The position numbers and the translations under genes are program-made. Source: JAEXNA01 sp037189585 (GTDB lineage: Bacteria > Vulcanimicrobiota > Xenobia > Xenobiales > JADMJV01). Taken from it: a DNA stretch of 64,000 nt. The first letter of the stretch is position 1; every line of letters starts with the position of its first letter. Shown here piece after piece: positions 42,942 to 53,600 of this stretch. Where the stretch lies: positions 62,001-126,000 of the forward strand of contig JBBCJA010000004.1 in the NCBI GenBank assembly GCA_037189585.1. The letters run 5' to 3'. Below the pieces are notes generated by a model that was not told the DNA's origin, searched no databases, and saw only the letters and a program-made list of their open reading frames with translations.

Positions 42942-44537
42942 ATGAGAGACCTAGCCACTCGACGGGCGACCTTGCCTTCCAGTCAACTTCATGTTCCGTC
43001 GCTCTTATTTGTATTGGGTTGTGCCTCTTTTTTTCCGTTCCGAGCCCTCTTTCAGGTCGGTAGCATCAATGACGAGGGTATCGTTAGCGTCGGGGCGACT
43101 AGGTTGTTGGCTGGAGAAGCGATCTACACCGACTTCTTCACCCACTTTGCCCCAGGAACCTATTTTCTCACCCTACTTGCCTACGCGGTCATGGGTCCGA
43201 CAATAGCGGCCACCAGGTTATTGGCGGCTCTTATCACCGGTGGTCTGGCTTTAAGCGTCTTTCTGATAAGTCGAAGGGTCCTCCCTGGGAAATGGGCCTT
43301 CATACCCTATCTGCTGTTTGTATGCAGTGGCGTTACCCAGTGGCCTATTCTCAGCTATCATTGGGCTGGCGTTCTAACGTTTCTGTTAGGGACGCTGGCT
43401 CTATTGAGATGGCGCGAAGCCCCTGAGGAGTGGAGCCGTGGAGTTCTCTGTGGGGTCACCTGCGCCTTGGCGAACTGGACACTTCAGTCCGAATCAGCCG
43501 CGCTCTATCTTCTGACTCTCCTGGTCGCGGCAGTTTACCACCGCCAGATAAGCCGGCGAATGCTGTTGGCCTGGATCGTGGGATTAGTCGTCACGAGCGG
43601 CATTCTCTGGGCGCCGATCTTGGTCCGTACGACCATCGCCGATATCTGGCAGCAAAACGTCGAATGGGCGCTTGGCAACAACGCGGGAAACGGCACTTCC
43701 CCCTACACTCCCAGTAGTGTTCTCAATAACTGGGCTAGTTTCTTTCAGCAACTCAAAGCAACTCCCCTGAGTCCCGGTGTAGCCAACTGGATTCTCCACA
43801 CCGTCTCTTACTTGCTCACCTGGTCTTGCAACTATCTCTTGTTCTATCCCGTTTTTTTCGTCGCGGCCCTTCTAGCCTACAGGTCGCGCCCCAATCCCAA
43901 CCTTACCATCATCGTGCTGGCGCAAACGACCTCCATCCTTGCCTGGTCTAGCCGACAAACGATGCTCTATCTGAATTTTTTGACTCCGCTCTTCTTCATT
44001 TTGCTGGCCTGGCTTCTTTGCCGCTATAAAACTCGAGCCGTCGCCATTTTCCTTTGCCTGGTCTACGCGACTTCATACCTCTATCAGTGTGTGGAAGCGA
44101 GTCGATTTATCTTTCCCATTCAGACGGTACGCGGGACGCTCTATACTTCGGACCCGCAACTGGCCAGCGCTTACAACGAACTCTTTCGGACCTCGCTTGA
44201 ACTGACTCCCCTGGGCAGCCCCGCCTTTTGCTATCCCTACGCCATGGGTTTCACCTTCCTCAGCGGAGTTTCTCCCATTGGCCGCTTGTCCTCGGTTATC
44301 CCCGTCTTGGGAGAGACCGATCAAGTACCGTCTCTTGTCGTAGAGCTCGAAAGGCGCCAGCTACCTTACATTTACCATTTTGGGTGGTCGCCGGAGACCC
44401 TATCCGCCGTTCCCAATATCGACAAAGATCATTTCTGGGGAATGGTACGAGAACTCGACCAGGAAATTCTCAAGGACTACATCCCTCTCAAGGATTTTGG
44501 CTTCGCAACCGTCTACAAAAGGAGACCCGATTCGTGA
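42942..44537 (+). CDS. GT-C-like integral membrane glycosyltransferase
   Basis: 531 residues, three bases after the preceding gene. About ten membrane helices. The first loop holds the acidic pair in INDEGIVSVGATRLLAGEAI and then YTDFFTHFAPGTYFL, as in PMT/ArnT-type (GT39/GT83) enzymes that use polyprenyl-phosphate sugars. The C-terminal 80 residues are soluble. Followed by a GT2 enzyme of the dolichol-phosphate-mannose synthase kind, which could make the lipid-linked donor. Together they form a plausible donor-synthesis and transfer pair. Confidence 0.85.
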   Translation: MRDLATRRATLPSSQLHVPSLLFVLGCASFFPFRALFQVGSINDEGIVSVGATRLLAGEAIYTDFFTHFAPGTYFLTLLAYAVMGPTIAATRLLAALITGGLALSVFLISRRVLPGKWAFIPYLLFVCSGVTQWPILSYHWAGVLTFLLGTLALLRWREAPEEWSRGVLCGVTCALANWTLQSESAALYLLTLLVAAVYHRQISRRMLLAWIVGLVVTSGILWAPILVRTTIADIWQQNVEWALGNNAGNGTSPYTPSSVLNNWASFFQQLKATPLSPGVANWILHTVSYLLTWSCNYLLFYPVFFVAALLAYRSRPNPNLTIIVLAQTTSILAWSSRQTMLYLNFLTPLFFILLAWLLCRYKTRAVAIFLCLVYATSYLYQCVEASRFIFPIQTVRGTLYTSDPQLASAYNELFRTSLELTPLGSPAFCYPYAMGFTFLSGVSPIGRLSSVIPVLGETDQVPSLVVELERRQLPYIYHFGWSPETLSAVPNIDKDHFWGMVRELDQEILKDYIPLKDFGFATVYKRRPDS

Positions 44538-45301
44538 TTTTCGTCGCCTTGCCCGCCTACAATGAAGGAGATGGCATCTCCGTCCTTCTTCGAGATATTG
44601 CCGCTACCGCCAACGAGTTTCTACCTGGTCTCAAATTCACCGTGGTGGTTGTCGACGACGGCTCCACCGACAATACCGCTGATGCCGCTCGAGCCGAAAT
44701 CCAGCGAATCGACCAACTCGGAGATGACAGAATTTCAGTCGTCCTGCTTCAGCACCAGGTCAACCGAGGCCTGGCCGAGGCGATAAAGACAGGACTGCTG
44801 TACTGCGCCGACAAGGTCAAGCCCCGAGACGTCATCCTGACCATGGATAGCGACAACAGCCATACGCCGGGCCTGATTCCCCACCTGGTTCGATTGGTCT
44901 ATGAAGGCTACGATGTGGTTATCGCTTCCCGCTTTCGCCCGGGAGCCAGAGTTCTCGGGCTGAGTTTGCACCGCAAATTCTTGAGCGCGGCGGCGTCGCT
45001 GGTCTTGCGCACCCTTTTTCCCATTCCCGGTGTTCGGGACTACACTTGCGGCTATCGAGCCTATCGTGGTCAACTCGTCACCGACGTGATGAAAAGAAAC
45101 GCTAGTTTTATCAGCGAAAGTGGCTTCACGGTCATGGTTGACATCCTACTGAAATTGCGCCATGAGCCAACCATACTGATGACGGAAGTGCCCCTCCTGT
45201 TAAGATACGACTACAAAGTGTCGAGCAGTAAAATGAATGTTTCCCGGACGATTCGACAAACGCTAAGCCTGATCGCCCGTCGGCTGACAGGCAGACCGTG
45301 A
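44534..45301 (+). CDS. GT2 family glycosyltransferase, polyprenyl-phosphate sugar synthase-like
   Basis: 255 residues from a GTG at 44534, overlapping the previous stop (GTGA). The GT-A fold markers are VALPAYNEGDGI, VVDDGSTDNT, NRGLAEAIKTG, the DxD in TMDSDNSH, and IASRFRPGA. The closing DYTCGYRAYRG is usual for dolichol-phosphate mannosyltransferase-like proteins. It lacks the C-terminal membrane helices of some relatives. Likely role: charging a polyprenyl phosphate with a sugar for the membrane enzyme encoded just upstream. Confidence 0.9.
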   Translation: MIFVALPAYNEGDGISVLLRDIAATANEFLPGLKFTVVVVDDGSTDNTADAARAEIQRIDQLGDDRISVVLLQHQVNRGLAEAIKTGLLYCADKVKPRDVILTMDSDNSHTPGLIPHLVRLVYEGYDVVIASRFRPGARVLGLSLHRKFLSAAASLVLRTLFPIPGVRDYTCGYRAYRGQLVTDVMKRNASFISESGFTVMVDILLKLRHEPTILMTEVPLLLRYDYKVSSSKMNVSRTIRQTLSLIARRLTGRP

Positions 45302-45369
45302 CACACGGCGTACGCCCCGAAACAGGCCCTAAGGGGGAGCGGAAACTCCGATAGTGGAACCCGAGACCT

Positions 45370-46065
45370 ATGGACAGGCGCATAACCAACAAGATTCGGT
45401 ACTTCCTCGATGAATGGCTTCCGCCCGTATTACGCGACAACCGTTACTTCATGTCTCCACTCTTCTTTCTCTGGTTTCGCGGGCGCAATGTACGCCAGGC
45501 CATGGAGTTCAAGTCCAACTTCCACAAAATGACAGAGCAGGACATGACGCGCCTCTATGACGGCCTCAAGGAGCAATCTAAGATTCGCGAAAGTGACCTG
45601 CTACCGGAATGCCGCGACCTGATGCTAGCTTGGACGGATCCCGACTGTCGCACGGTACTCGACGTTGGCTGCGGGCGGGGACACTTACTCAAAGCTTACG
45701 CCGAACGTGGTTACAAGGTGACGGGATGCGACCTGGTTAACAACCTGGATGATCCCGTCACACCTTTTACCCTAGGCAGTATAGAAGAGGTCCCTTTTCC
45801 GGACAAGTCGTTCGATGTGGTTGTTTGCAGCCACACACTCGAGCATGTCGTTCACCTCGCCAAAGCCGTCGCTGAACTCAAGAGGGTCGCACGGCGCCAA
45901 CTGCTGGTCTGTGTACCCCGGCAGCGCTACCACTACTACACCATGGACATGCATATCCAGTTCTTCCCTACCGAGGCCTACCTGGTCGCCCCTTTCGAGT
46001 TAGAAGACTACCGCATCAAGGATTGTGGCGGTGACTGGGTCTATATGGCCTTCATGCCATCTTAA
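45370..46065 (+). CDS. class I SAM-dependent methyltransferase
   Basis: 231 residues. Motif I is VLDVGCGRGHLLKAYAERG, with VTGCDLVNN and FDVVVCSHTLEHVVHLAKAV as following motifs. The N-terminal 85 residues include a Phe/Trp-rich stretch (YFMSPLFFLWFRGRNVRQ) that may sit on the membrane. It is separated from the GT2 gene by 68 bp and is the last gene of the glycan cluster. A strong bidirectional terminator follows at 46084-46119. Confidence 0.88.
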   Translation: MDRRITNKIRYFLDEWLPPVLRDNRYFMSPLFFLWFRGRNVRQAMEFKSNFHKMTEQDMTRLYDGLKEQSKIRESDLLPECRDLMLAWTDPDCRTVLDVGCGRGHLLKAYAERGYKVTGCDLVNNLDDPVTPFTLGSIEEVPFPDKSFDVVVCSHTLEHVVHLAKAVAELKRVARRQLLVCVPRQRYHYYTMDMHIQFFPTEAYLVAPFELEDYRIKDCGGDWVYMAFMPS

Positions 46066-46083
46066 AGCTTCCCTTACCCAACA

Positions 46084-46119
46084 AAAAGGAGAGGCCCCGC
46101 TACCAGGACCTCTCCTTTT
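46084..46119. terminator. bidirectional terminator between the methyltransferase and etfA
   Basis: AAAAGGAGAGG at 46084-46094 pairs perfectly with CCTCTCCTTTT at 46109-46119 around a 14-base loop. The T-run on each strand serves the convergent genes on either side. Confidence 0.9.
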
Positions 46120-46129
46120 CCACAGAGTT

Positions 46130-47077
46130 CTACCCTTTGAGCTTTTCCGTGAGCTTCGGGACAGCCTCGAACAAGTCGTCCACAATCCCGTAGTCGGCAA
46201 CCTTGAAGATCGGCGCCTCCGGATTGTTGTTGATAGCCACGATGCAACCGGAGTTTTGCATTCCCACAAGGTGCTGAATCGCTCCTGAGATGCCCACCGC
46301 CACGTAGAGGTCGGGAGTCACCACACGCCCGGTCTGGCCAACCTGGTATCGATGCTCTTTCCACCCGGCGTCGACGACCATACGGCTGGCTCCGACGGCA
46401 CCGCCGAGAGCCCTGGCCAGGTCGTCGATGATGCCGAAGTTGGAGGGGTCCTTCAAACCTCGTCCTCCGGCCACCACCACGGAAGCCTCGGAGAGGTCGA
46501 CCTCACCACTCGCGGCGGCCTTGCTGGAAGCATCGGTCAACTTCACCGAACCGGCCTCTCCGCTCAAGGCGACGGTATCGACCGCGGCGTCGGTGCCGTC
46601 GATGTCGACCGCGACCACGTTGGGACGCAAGGTCGCGAACGGAGTCTCGCCGTTAAGTTTGACTCGAGCGCGAACTTTGCCCGAATACTGAGGGCGTAAA
46701 GCGACGGGGGCACCGCCGTCCAAACGAACCTCGAGGCACTCGCTGGCGTAGGCGGCTTTAAAACGGGCGGCCAAGACCCCCGCGAGCTCCTTACCGTGAG
46801 TCGTGGCCGAGGCCAGAACAAGAGCCGGCTTGTGGGACTCCACCAGAGAGGCCGCGGTGGCGACGCGCTGGGCCAGGTTGTAAGACGCCTCTTCCACGTA
46901 GTGAACTTTGGTGGCTCCGGCTTTTCCGGCCGAGGCGGCCGAGCCTTGAGCACCATTTCCAAAGAGCACAAGGTGAACTTCAGCGGCTCCCGCGCGCTTA
47001 GCTTCCGAGCAGCACTCCAGGGTGGCTTTGGTGATCTCACCCGCGTGGGCTTCTCCTAGAACAAGAACGTTGGCCAT
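46130..47077 (-). CDS. etfA: electron transfer flavoprotein, alpha subunit
   Basis: 315 residues (MANVLVLGEAHAGE). The FAD-binding signature of the alpha subunit is present near the C-terminus (QVGQTGRVVTPDLYVAVGIS, GAIQHLVGM and FKVADYGIVDDLF), and VVVAGGRGLKDP lies just before. ETF takes electrons from acyl-CoA dehydrogenases and passes them to a quinone reductase. etfB lies 3 bp upstream in the same operon. Two acyl-CoA dehydrogenases are encoded at 62-64 kb, so electron donors for this ETF are at hand. Confidence 0.96.
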   Translation of the reverse strand: MANVLVLGEAHAGEITKATLECCSEAKRAGAAEVHLVLFGNGAQGSAASAGKAGATKVHYVEEASYNLAQRVATAASLVESHKPALVLASATTHGKELAGVLAARFKAAYASECLEVRLDGGAPVALRPQYSGKVRARVKLNGETPFATLRPNVVAVDIDGTDAAVDTVALSGEAGSVKLTDASSKAAASGEVDLSEASVVVAGGRGLKDPSNFGIIDDLARALGGAVGASRMVVDAGWKEHRYQVGQTGRVVTPDLYVAVGISGAIQHLVGMQNSGCIVAINNNPEAPIFKVADYGIVDDLFEAVPKLTEKLKG

Positions 47078-47080
47078 TAC

Positions 47081-47863
47081 TTACACCACCTTCGCTTCTT
47101 CTTTGAGCAGTCGGACCAGTTCGTCGAGCTTGGCATCGAGCGATGCTCCCTCGATGATCCGTCCCGGGGGACGGGCCGGAGGCGCTTCATAACCGATGAG
47201 CTCGACTTTGGCTAGACCCTGGTCCACGCCCAGTGAGCCGAAGTCCACTGTCTGAATCGGTTTCTTCTTGGCCTTCATAATCTGCATCAAGGAAGGGTAA
47301 CGAGGCTCACCACGCACACCTTTCTCACCGCAGATAACGACGGGTGTCGCCACCGAGAAAGTCTCTGTCACGCCGCCCTCGATGTCGCGTCTGCACGTGA
47401 TGGCTCCACCGTTGACTTCGATATCAGTTACCAGTCCCACGTAGGGAACACCGAGAAGCTCGGCTAGCATCGGACCGACCGCGCCGCGGTCGGAGTCCGA
47501 GCCTTTGGTGGAGGTGAACACCACGTCGAAAGCTCCCTGAGCTTTGATCTGGGCGGCCAAAGCCGAGGCCACCACTAAGGCATCATCGACCTCAGCCGCT
47601 CCGGTGTCGATGTGGACCGCCGCATCAGCTCCCTTGGCCAGAGCCGAGCGAAGCGATTCAGCCACCCGGGAGGGACCAAACGAAAGCGCGGTGACCTCCC
47701 CACCGTCCTTCTCTTTGATCTGAACGGCGGCTTCCAACGAATACTCGTCGTAAGGCCCGATAATGTACTTGATGCCGTCAGCCTGAATGGATTTCCCATC
47801 AGCGCCAATCTTGACGACGGTTTCCGTGTCAGGAGTCTGTCTGACACAGGCGATAATCTTCAT
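47081..47863 (-). CDS. etfB: electron transfer flavoprotein, beta subunit
   Basis: 260 residues, GGAG ribosome-binding site. The N-terminus MKIIACVRQTPDTETVVKI, YDEYSLEAAVQIKE and DVVFTSTKGSDSDRGAVGP fit the beta subunit, as does the anchor region RYPSLMQIMKAKKKPI, which binds AMP and the dehydrogenase-recognition loop nearby. It forms a heterodimer with EtfA. It is the first gene of a two-gene operon. Confidence 0.96.
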   Translation of the reverse strand: MKIIACVRQTPDTETVVKIGADGKSIQADGIKYIIGPYDEYSLEAAVQIKEKDGGEVTALSFGPSRVAESLRSALAKGADAAVHIDTGAAEVDDALVVASALAAQIKAQGAFDVVFTSTKGSDSDRGAVGPMLAELLGVPYVGLVTDIEVNGGAITCRRDIEGGVTETFSVATPVVICGEKGVRGEPRYPSLMQIMKAKKKPIQTVDFGSLGVDQGLAKVELIGYEAPPARPPGRIIEGASLDAKLDELVRLLKEEAKVV

Positions 47864-47964
47864 GATCGTCTCCTTCCTAGATGAGGTGCCCTAACCAACA
47901 GTTGAGCCCTCGAAGTGTCGGTCAGCCGTTCGCGCTGGGGGGGTCGGGGCCTTCATGTCCAGCC

Positions 47965-48942
47965 TCAATTTTGGTTAGTTGTAAACTTTTTTTTCCCTTC
48001 GGCGGCGAGCTCCAGCTCCACCATGATGGCGAGATGGTCTGAACCCACGTCGACGGCCTGATAGGACACGACTCGGCCAACCTCTCGAGAAACGAGAACA
48101 AAGTCGAGCCGGTCCATCGGAAGGACCGAGGGGAAAGTGTAGCCATAACCTTTTCCCGCCACCAGAAACGAATCCAAGAGTTCTTGGGACAGAGCCGAAT
48201 AGAGCGGAGCGCCGGTCGAGCCGTTGAAGTCGCCTCCCAGGATAACCGGTAAGCCAATCTCCCGAATGTACTCTGAAAGTTCCCGAGCTTGCTCTTGTTG
48301 GCGGAGCAGGGACTTCCCCGGGTAGGCCAGGCCGCTCGAGGCCTTCCGTCCGTGCACCGTGAGAAGCAAGACGTCGCGGCCTCCAATCGAGACGATGCTT
48401 CCGAGCGTTCTTTCCGGCGGAGGCTTCCAACAAGGCTCCATCGCGAACCGGCTGCCGATGTTGGTACCCCGGCGGCCGGTTGCGTCCCCACGGAAAAGAA
48501 ACCCGGGAAGTCCGACCTTAAAGCTCTTGAGGTGGCTGATCCACCACATCTCTTGCAACAATAAGATATCTGGTTGAAGCTCGGCCGTGCGACGGCCTAC
48601 CGCGGTCAGGTCGACCTCCCAGGAGGCGGCATTGAGGGAAACGATACGAATGCGTCGCGTCTTAGCATCAGATTGTGACAACCCGGCATCGGGATGGTAA
48701 GCCATAAGAGGGCCGAGTAAAAAGAACAAGGCGAAAAGTGACAAGGAAAGACCCGCTTGCCAAGTTTTCCTGGTCACAAGACATGCCCACACCACCATGG
48801 GAAGAAGCAGGCTAGAGGGGAGAAACACCAACCAGGCGGGTTTTCCCGCGATCAGAGCCACCCCTTGCGCGAAGACGAGCAACGACGCGGCCGCGGAGAA
48901 AAAAGAGCGTGTTCTTCGAGAAAGTTTAGAGCGCCGCTTCAC
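47965..48942 (-). CDS. membrane-anchored endonuclease/exonuclease/phosphatase-fold protein
   Basis: 325 residues from a GTG at 48942. Three N-terminal helices (about 12-85) precede the EEP domain, whose metal and catalytic motifs are VSLNAASWEV, LLQEMWW, GGDFNGSTG, RLDFVLVS and GSDHLAIMVELEL. Membrane-anchored EEP proteins of this kind act on lipids, phospho-compounds or nucleic acids outside the cytoplasm; the target is not predictable. The His in the final motif is the usual general base. It is 101 bp upstream of etfB on the same strand. Confidence 0.88.
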   Translation of the reverse strand: MKRRSKLSRRTRSFFSAAASLLVFAQGVALIAGKPAWLVFLPSSLLLPMVVWACLVTRKTWQAGLSLSLFALFFLLGPLMAYHPDAGLSQSDAKTRRIRIVSLNAASWEVDLTAVGRRTAELQPDILLLQEMWWISHLKSFKVGLPGFLFRGDATGRRGTNIGSRFAMEPCWKPPPERTLGSIVSIGGRDVLLLTVHGRKASSGLAYPGKSLLRQQEQARELSEYIREIGLPVILGGDFNGSTGAPLYSALSQELLDSFLVAGKGYGYTFPSVLPMDRLDFVLVSREVGRVVSYQAVDVGSDHLAIMVELELAAEGKKKFTTNQN

Positions 48943-49080
48943 CAGGGAGCTACCCTACCAAAGTAGAGATAGCGCGGCAAAGACAAAGATCCCGTCAAAG
49001 ACGACATCGCATTCGCAAACTGATGTCGATCCCCTCATCTTTAGCCCAAAACAGAAAAAGGGAAGTCCACATACACCTAT

Positions 49081-49100
49081 CCACCGAACTTCTTCGGTGG
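49081..49100. other. 8-bp hairpin in the region upstream of the RND operon
   Basis: CCACCGAA and TTCGGTGG pair perfectly around a CTTC tetraloop. There is no T-run. TTGACC follows at 49106-49111 as a possible -35 box, but no good -10 was found. The position, 100 bp before the efflux genes, would suit an operator or a 5' leader structure. Confidence 0.35.
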
Positions 49101-49198
49101 CCGAGTTGACCGCCCTACCTGTCATAAGGTAAGGTCTCCCTCATAGCGACTGAATGACCGTTCAATCGATAAGAAAACCAGGATACCCAGGACCCATT

Positions 49199-50608
49199 GT
49201 GATTTTGAAAAAAAAACAACTTAGATTCTGTCTTCCCCTTGTCACAGCCCTCATTCTGAGTGGATGCGGCGGTAAATCTCAAGGACCCGCGGGGGGTGGC
49301 GCCGCGGGAGCCGCTCCTCCTCCGCCCTCAGTCCAGGTGGCCAAAGTCCAAAAGGAATCCGTCTCGGTTTTCAACGAGTACTCGGCCGCGCTCAAAGCCG
49401 TGCAGACGGTGGAGGTCCGGACCCGAGTCAGCGGTACGCTGGAGTCCGTCCACTTTGCGGAGGGGGCAATGGTCCAAGCCGGACAAACCCTCTTCCAACT
49501 CGATCCCGCTCCTTTCTACAAAGATATCGCGGCGGCCGAGGCGACTCTGGCCAAAGCTCAAGCCGGTGTCTCCCAAGCCCAGGGGAGTGTGTCCCAGGCC
49601 CGAGCCGCTCTGGGTCAAGCTCAAGCTCGCCTGCAGAAGGCGCTAACGCAGGTCAACCTGCAAGAAAGTCAGGCCGATCTCGCTCGCGCCAAAGCCAACC
49701 TGGACGCGGCCGAACGGGAAGTCCAGCGCTACGCTCCACTGAAAGCGCAGGGCGCCGTCCCCGGTCAACAATACGACCGCGCCGTGGACGCCCGCGACGT
49801 GGCCAAAGCCGAGTATGATGCTGTTCGAGCTCAAGTCCAGAACACCCGGATCGACGACCAGGCCGACGTCGGTGTGGCCAGAGCCGATGTCGCCGCGGCT
49901 CAAGCCAATGTCGAATCGGCTCAAGCCGCCGTGGAGGCCGCTCACGCCGACGTGCAAGCCGCTCGTAACGCCGTGGACAGCGCCAATCTGCAGCTGAGCT
50001 ACACGACTATCAAAGCCCCTTTCACGGGCTTTATCAGTCGGGTACGTCTCGACCAGGGCACCATGATCGTGCAGGGGAACGCGGTTCTGGCCAATCTTTC
50101 CTCGGCCAATCCCATCTACGCGGAATTTTCCATCTCGGAACCAGAGTATCTCGCTTTTAAGGAAGGTGCCGGATTCTCCACCGCTCCCTTAGCCTTGACC
50201 CTATCGAACGGGCAGGCCTATCCCGAGGAAGGCCAGTTCGTCATGACCGAAAACCAACTCGATACAGCGACCGGGACTCTGCTTCTAAGAGCCCGCTTCG
50301 AAAATCCCGACTATCTCCTCAAACCCGGCGGCTTCGCGCGGGTGAAGATGAAAGAGCACGAAATGGACGATGCTCTCGTCATCCCGCAAAAGGCGATCTT
50401 TTCCAACCAGTCGCTCTCCTCGGTCTACGTCCTCAAATCGGACAACACCGTGGATCCTCGCACCATCAAACTTGGTGACAGGGTGGCCGACAAGGTCGTC
50501 GTCACCGAAGGTCTCAAAGAGGGTGAGAGTATCGTGGTCGACGGGCTACAAAAGGTCCGACCCGGAGCCACCGTTGTTCCCGAGACCGAGAAGCCGAAGG
50601 CTTCCTAG
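49199..50608 (+). CDS. RND efflux periplasmic adaptor lipoprotein (AcrA/MexA type)
   Basis: 469 residues from a GTG at 49199 (AGGA 7 bases upstream), which gives a compact lipoprotein signal LRFCLPLVTALILSGC; an ATG at 49154 is an alternative. Domains in order: Pro-rich linker, beta-barrel and lipoyl halves (VRTRVSGTLESVHFAEGAMV, then SYTTIKAPFTGFISRV), and a long Ala/Gln/Val heptad hairpin between them. The hairpin region (about 125-265) is longer than in AcrA, which might reach a longer or different outer channel. It is co-transcribed with the pump gene 24 bp downstream. Confidence 0.93.
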   Translation: MILKKKQLRFCLPLVTALILSGCGGKSQGPAGGGAAGAAPPPPSVQVAKVQKESVSVFNEYSAALKAVQTVEVRTRVSGTLESVHFAEGAMVQAGQTLFQLDPAPFYKDIAAAEATLAKAQAGVSQAQGSVSQARAALGQAQARLQKALTQVNLQESQADLARAKANLDAAEREVQRYAPLKAQGAVPGQQYDRAVDARDVAKAEYDAVRAQVQNTRIDDQADVGVARADVAAAQANVESAQAAVEAAHADVQAARNAVDSANLQLSYTTIKAPFTGFISRVRLDQGTMIVQGNAVLANLSSANPIYAEFSISEPEYLAFKEGAGFSTAPLALTLSNGQAYPEEGQFVMTENQLDTATGTLLLRARFENPDYLLKPGGFARVKMKEHEMDDALVIPQKAIFSNQSLSSVYVLKSDNTVDPRTIKLGDRVADKVVVTEGLKEGESIVVDGLQKVRPGATVVPETEKPKAS

Positions 50609-50632
50609 ACTGATTTAGGAGCCGAACTCAAG

Positions 50633-53600
50633 ATGTCCGCGAAAACTTTTATTCACAGGCCGGTGCTGGCCATCGTCGTCTCGGTCCTGATCACCTTGAT
50701 CGGACTGCTGGCGCTTCCCAATATGGCGGTCGCTCGATTTCCCGATCTCGCCCCTCCGACGGTACAGGTCAGCGCCAATTATCCGGGCGCCGACGCGGCG
50801 ACCGTGGAAAAAACGGTAGCCACCGTGATCGAGCGCGAGGTCAACGGCGCCGAGAACATGATCTACATGCAGTCGAAGTCGGCCGGCGACGGCAGCTACT
50901 CGCTGACGGCAAGCTTCGAAGTCGGAACCAACGTGGACCTGGCAGCCGTGGACGTGCAGAACCGTGTGTCCCGCGCCAACGCTAGCCTTCCTGCGGAGGT
51001 GATTCGAAACGGTATCACCGTGGTCAAGCAGTCCACCCAGATCTTGATGCTGGCCTCCATCACCTCACCCAATAAGACTTACGACAAGCTCTACATGAGC
51101 AACTACGTGACTCTCAACATCTTGGACCGCCTGGCCCGTGTTCCAGGAGTGGGTGGAGCCGAACTCCGTATCGGCGCCGCGCCCTATTCCATGAGGATGT
51201 GGATCCAGCCGGACAAGCTTAAGCAGTACGGTATCACGGTCACCGACATCAACGCGGCCATCAACGAGCAGAACCTGCAGGCTCCGGCGGGTTCGGTCGG
51301 TGCTCCGCCCCAACCCAGCGGGCTGGCTTTTCAGTACCCGGTGACGGTGAAGGGCCAGCTGGAGACCCCCGAGGAGTTCGGCAACATCATTATCAAGCGG
51401 TCCCTAGACGGAGCGCTGGTGCGGGTCCGCGATATCGCCCGGGTAGAGATGGGCTCTGAGGCTTACGACTCTTTCGGCAGGCGCAACGGCGAGGACCAGA
51501 TCCCGATCTTGATCTACCAGCGCCCCGGCGCCAACGCCTTGACGGTGGCCCAAGCCGTGGAAAAAGAGCTCTCGGAACTGGCCAAAGACTTCCCCGCCGA
51601 CATGGACTACCAGGTATCCTTCGACACGACGCTTGCGGTGGATGCCTCTGTTCACGAGGTTACCAAAACCCTCACCGAAGCGTTCATCCTGGTCGTTTTG
51701 GTAGTGTTTACCTTCCTAGGGAACTTCCGGGCCACCTTGATCCCTTTGATCGCCGTACCCGTGTCTCTTATAGGAACATTCGGAATCCTCTACGCCTTCG
51801 GCTTTTCCATTAACACCCTCACTCTCTTCGGTATGGTGTTGGCCATCGGTATCGTGGTCGATGACGCCATCGTGGTGGTGGAGGCGGTCGAGCATCACAT
51901 CGAGCATGGCATGACACCGCTGCAAGCGACCGAGCGCGCGATGGACGAGGTCTCCGGACCGGTGGTCGCCATCGCTCTCGTTCTCTGCTCCGTCTTCGTC
52001 CCGGTCGCTTTCATGGGCGGTGTGACCGGACAGCTCTACCAGCAGTTTGCCATCACCCTCTCAGCCTCGGTGGTACTGTCGGCTATCGTGGCTTTGACTT
52101 TGACTCCGGCCCTATGCCAGATGATCCTCAAGCCTCGAACCAAGCTGTGGGGCCCCTTCGGCTGGTACATCTCGGCCTTCGAGAAGATCTTCGGAACCGT
52201 CTCGAGCGGATACGCCCGTCTGGCCGGGATCGCCGTTCGGCGTCTGTTCCTCACCGTCATCGTGATGGCGGTGGTGGTCCTGGGGGCGGGTTACTTTCAC
52301 AAAACTCTCCCGACCGGCTTCATCCCGGCCGAAGACAACGGGTACCTTTTGGTCAGTGTTTCTCTCCCTCCGGGAGCCTCTCTCGAGCGTACCGACACCG
52401 CCTGTCGCAAACTCGAAGAGATCATGATGGCTCAACCCGGTGTTCAGACTGTCAACGCCCTGGGCGGCATCAATATTCTGGCCGGTAACCGCGGTTCCAA
52501 CTACGCGACCTACTTCATCATCCTCAAGCCCTGGAATGAGAGAACTCCCGCCGAATCCGCGGTAGCGATCCAGGGCGCTTTAATGGGCAAGTTCTCGGGC
52601 CTCAGCGAACTGCAAGCCATCGTGATCAACCCTCCGGCCGTTCCCGGCCTAGGTTTCGCCGGCGGATTCGTGTTTGAACTTCAAGACCGCTCCGGTAAAA
52701 CTCCCCAGGAGTTGGACGCCATGACTCAGTCCTTCCTGGGCGCCGCGCGCCAAAGCAAGCTGTTATCTCCGGCCCTCTACTCCCCATTCTCCACGGCCAT
52801 ACCTCAGATCTTTCTCAACATCGATCGTGAGAAGGCCAAGACCCTGGGGGTGGCTATCAACACCATTTACACCACCCTGCAAGTCAACCTGAGCGGTTCA
52901 TACATCAACCTGTTCACTCGTTTTGGACGCACCTGGCGCGTTTTCGTCCAATCAGAGGCGGAGTACCGCAGAACCCCCCAGGATATCGGCAACCTTGACG
53001 TTCGCACCGACACCGGCCAGATGGTACCCTTGTCGACCATTACCGACGTGACCATGACCACCGGAGCCGACATGATCATGCGCTACAACATGTTCCGGGC
53101 CGCCGAAGTCTATGGTAACGCAGCCCCTGGAGTCAGTTCGGGCGCCGCCATCGCCGAGATGGAGCGGATGGCCGAGATCAATCTGCCGCGCGGATGGGGC
53201 TACGAGTGGACCGGAACAGCCTATCAGGAGAAAGAGTCGGCTAGCAAAACCGGACAAATTCTCGGTCTGGCTCTAGTCTTCGTGTTCCTCTTCCTGGCCG
53301 CGCTTTACGAAAGCTGGGCCGTCCCGTTCTCCATCCTGTTAGGCTTACCGACCGGAATTCTGGGAGCCTACCTGGGAACCAAGCTCTTCGCCGCCGACAA
53401 CAACATCTATGTCCAGATCGGAATCGTCACGCTTTTGGGTCTGGCGGCTAAAAACGCCATCTTGATCGTGGAGTTCGCCAAAGAAAAGTACGAAAAGGAA
53501 GGGCTACCTCTTCGAGAAGCCGCGCTGGAGGGTGCCAAACTACGCTTTCGCCCGATTCTGATGACCTCGTTCGCCTTCATCCTGGGAGTCCTTCCACTGG

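Noticed and set aside
48943..49198. Regulator gene upstream of the RND pump
   Set aside because: Short frames exist here, but none has a DNA-binding motif or a ribosome-binding site; only a hairpin and a weak promoter candidate were noted.
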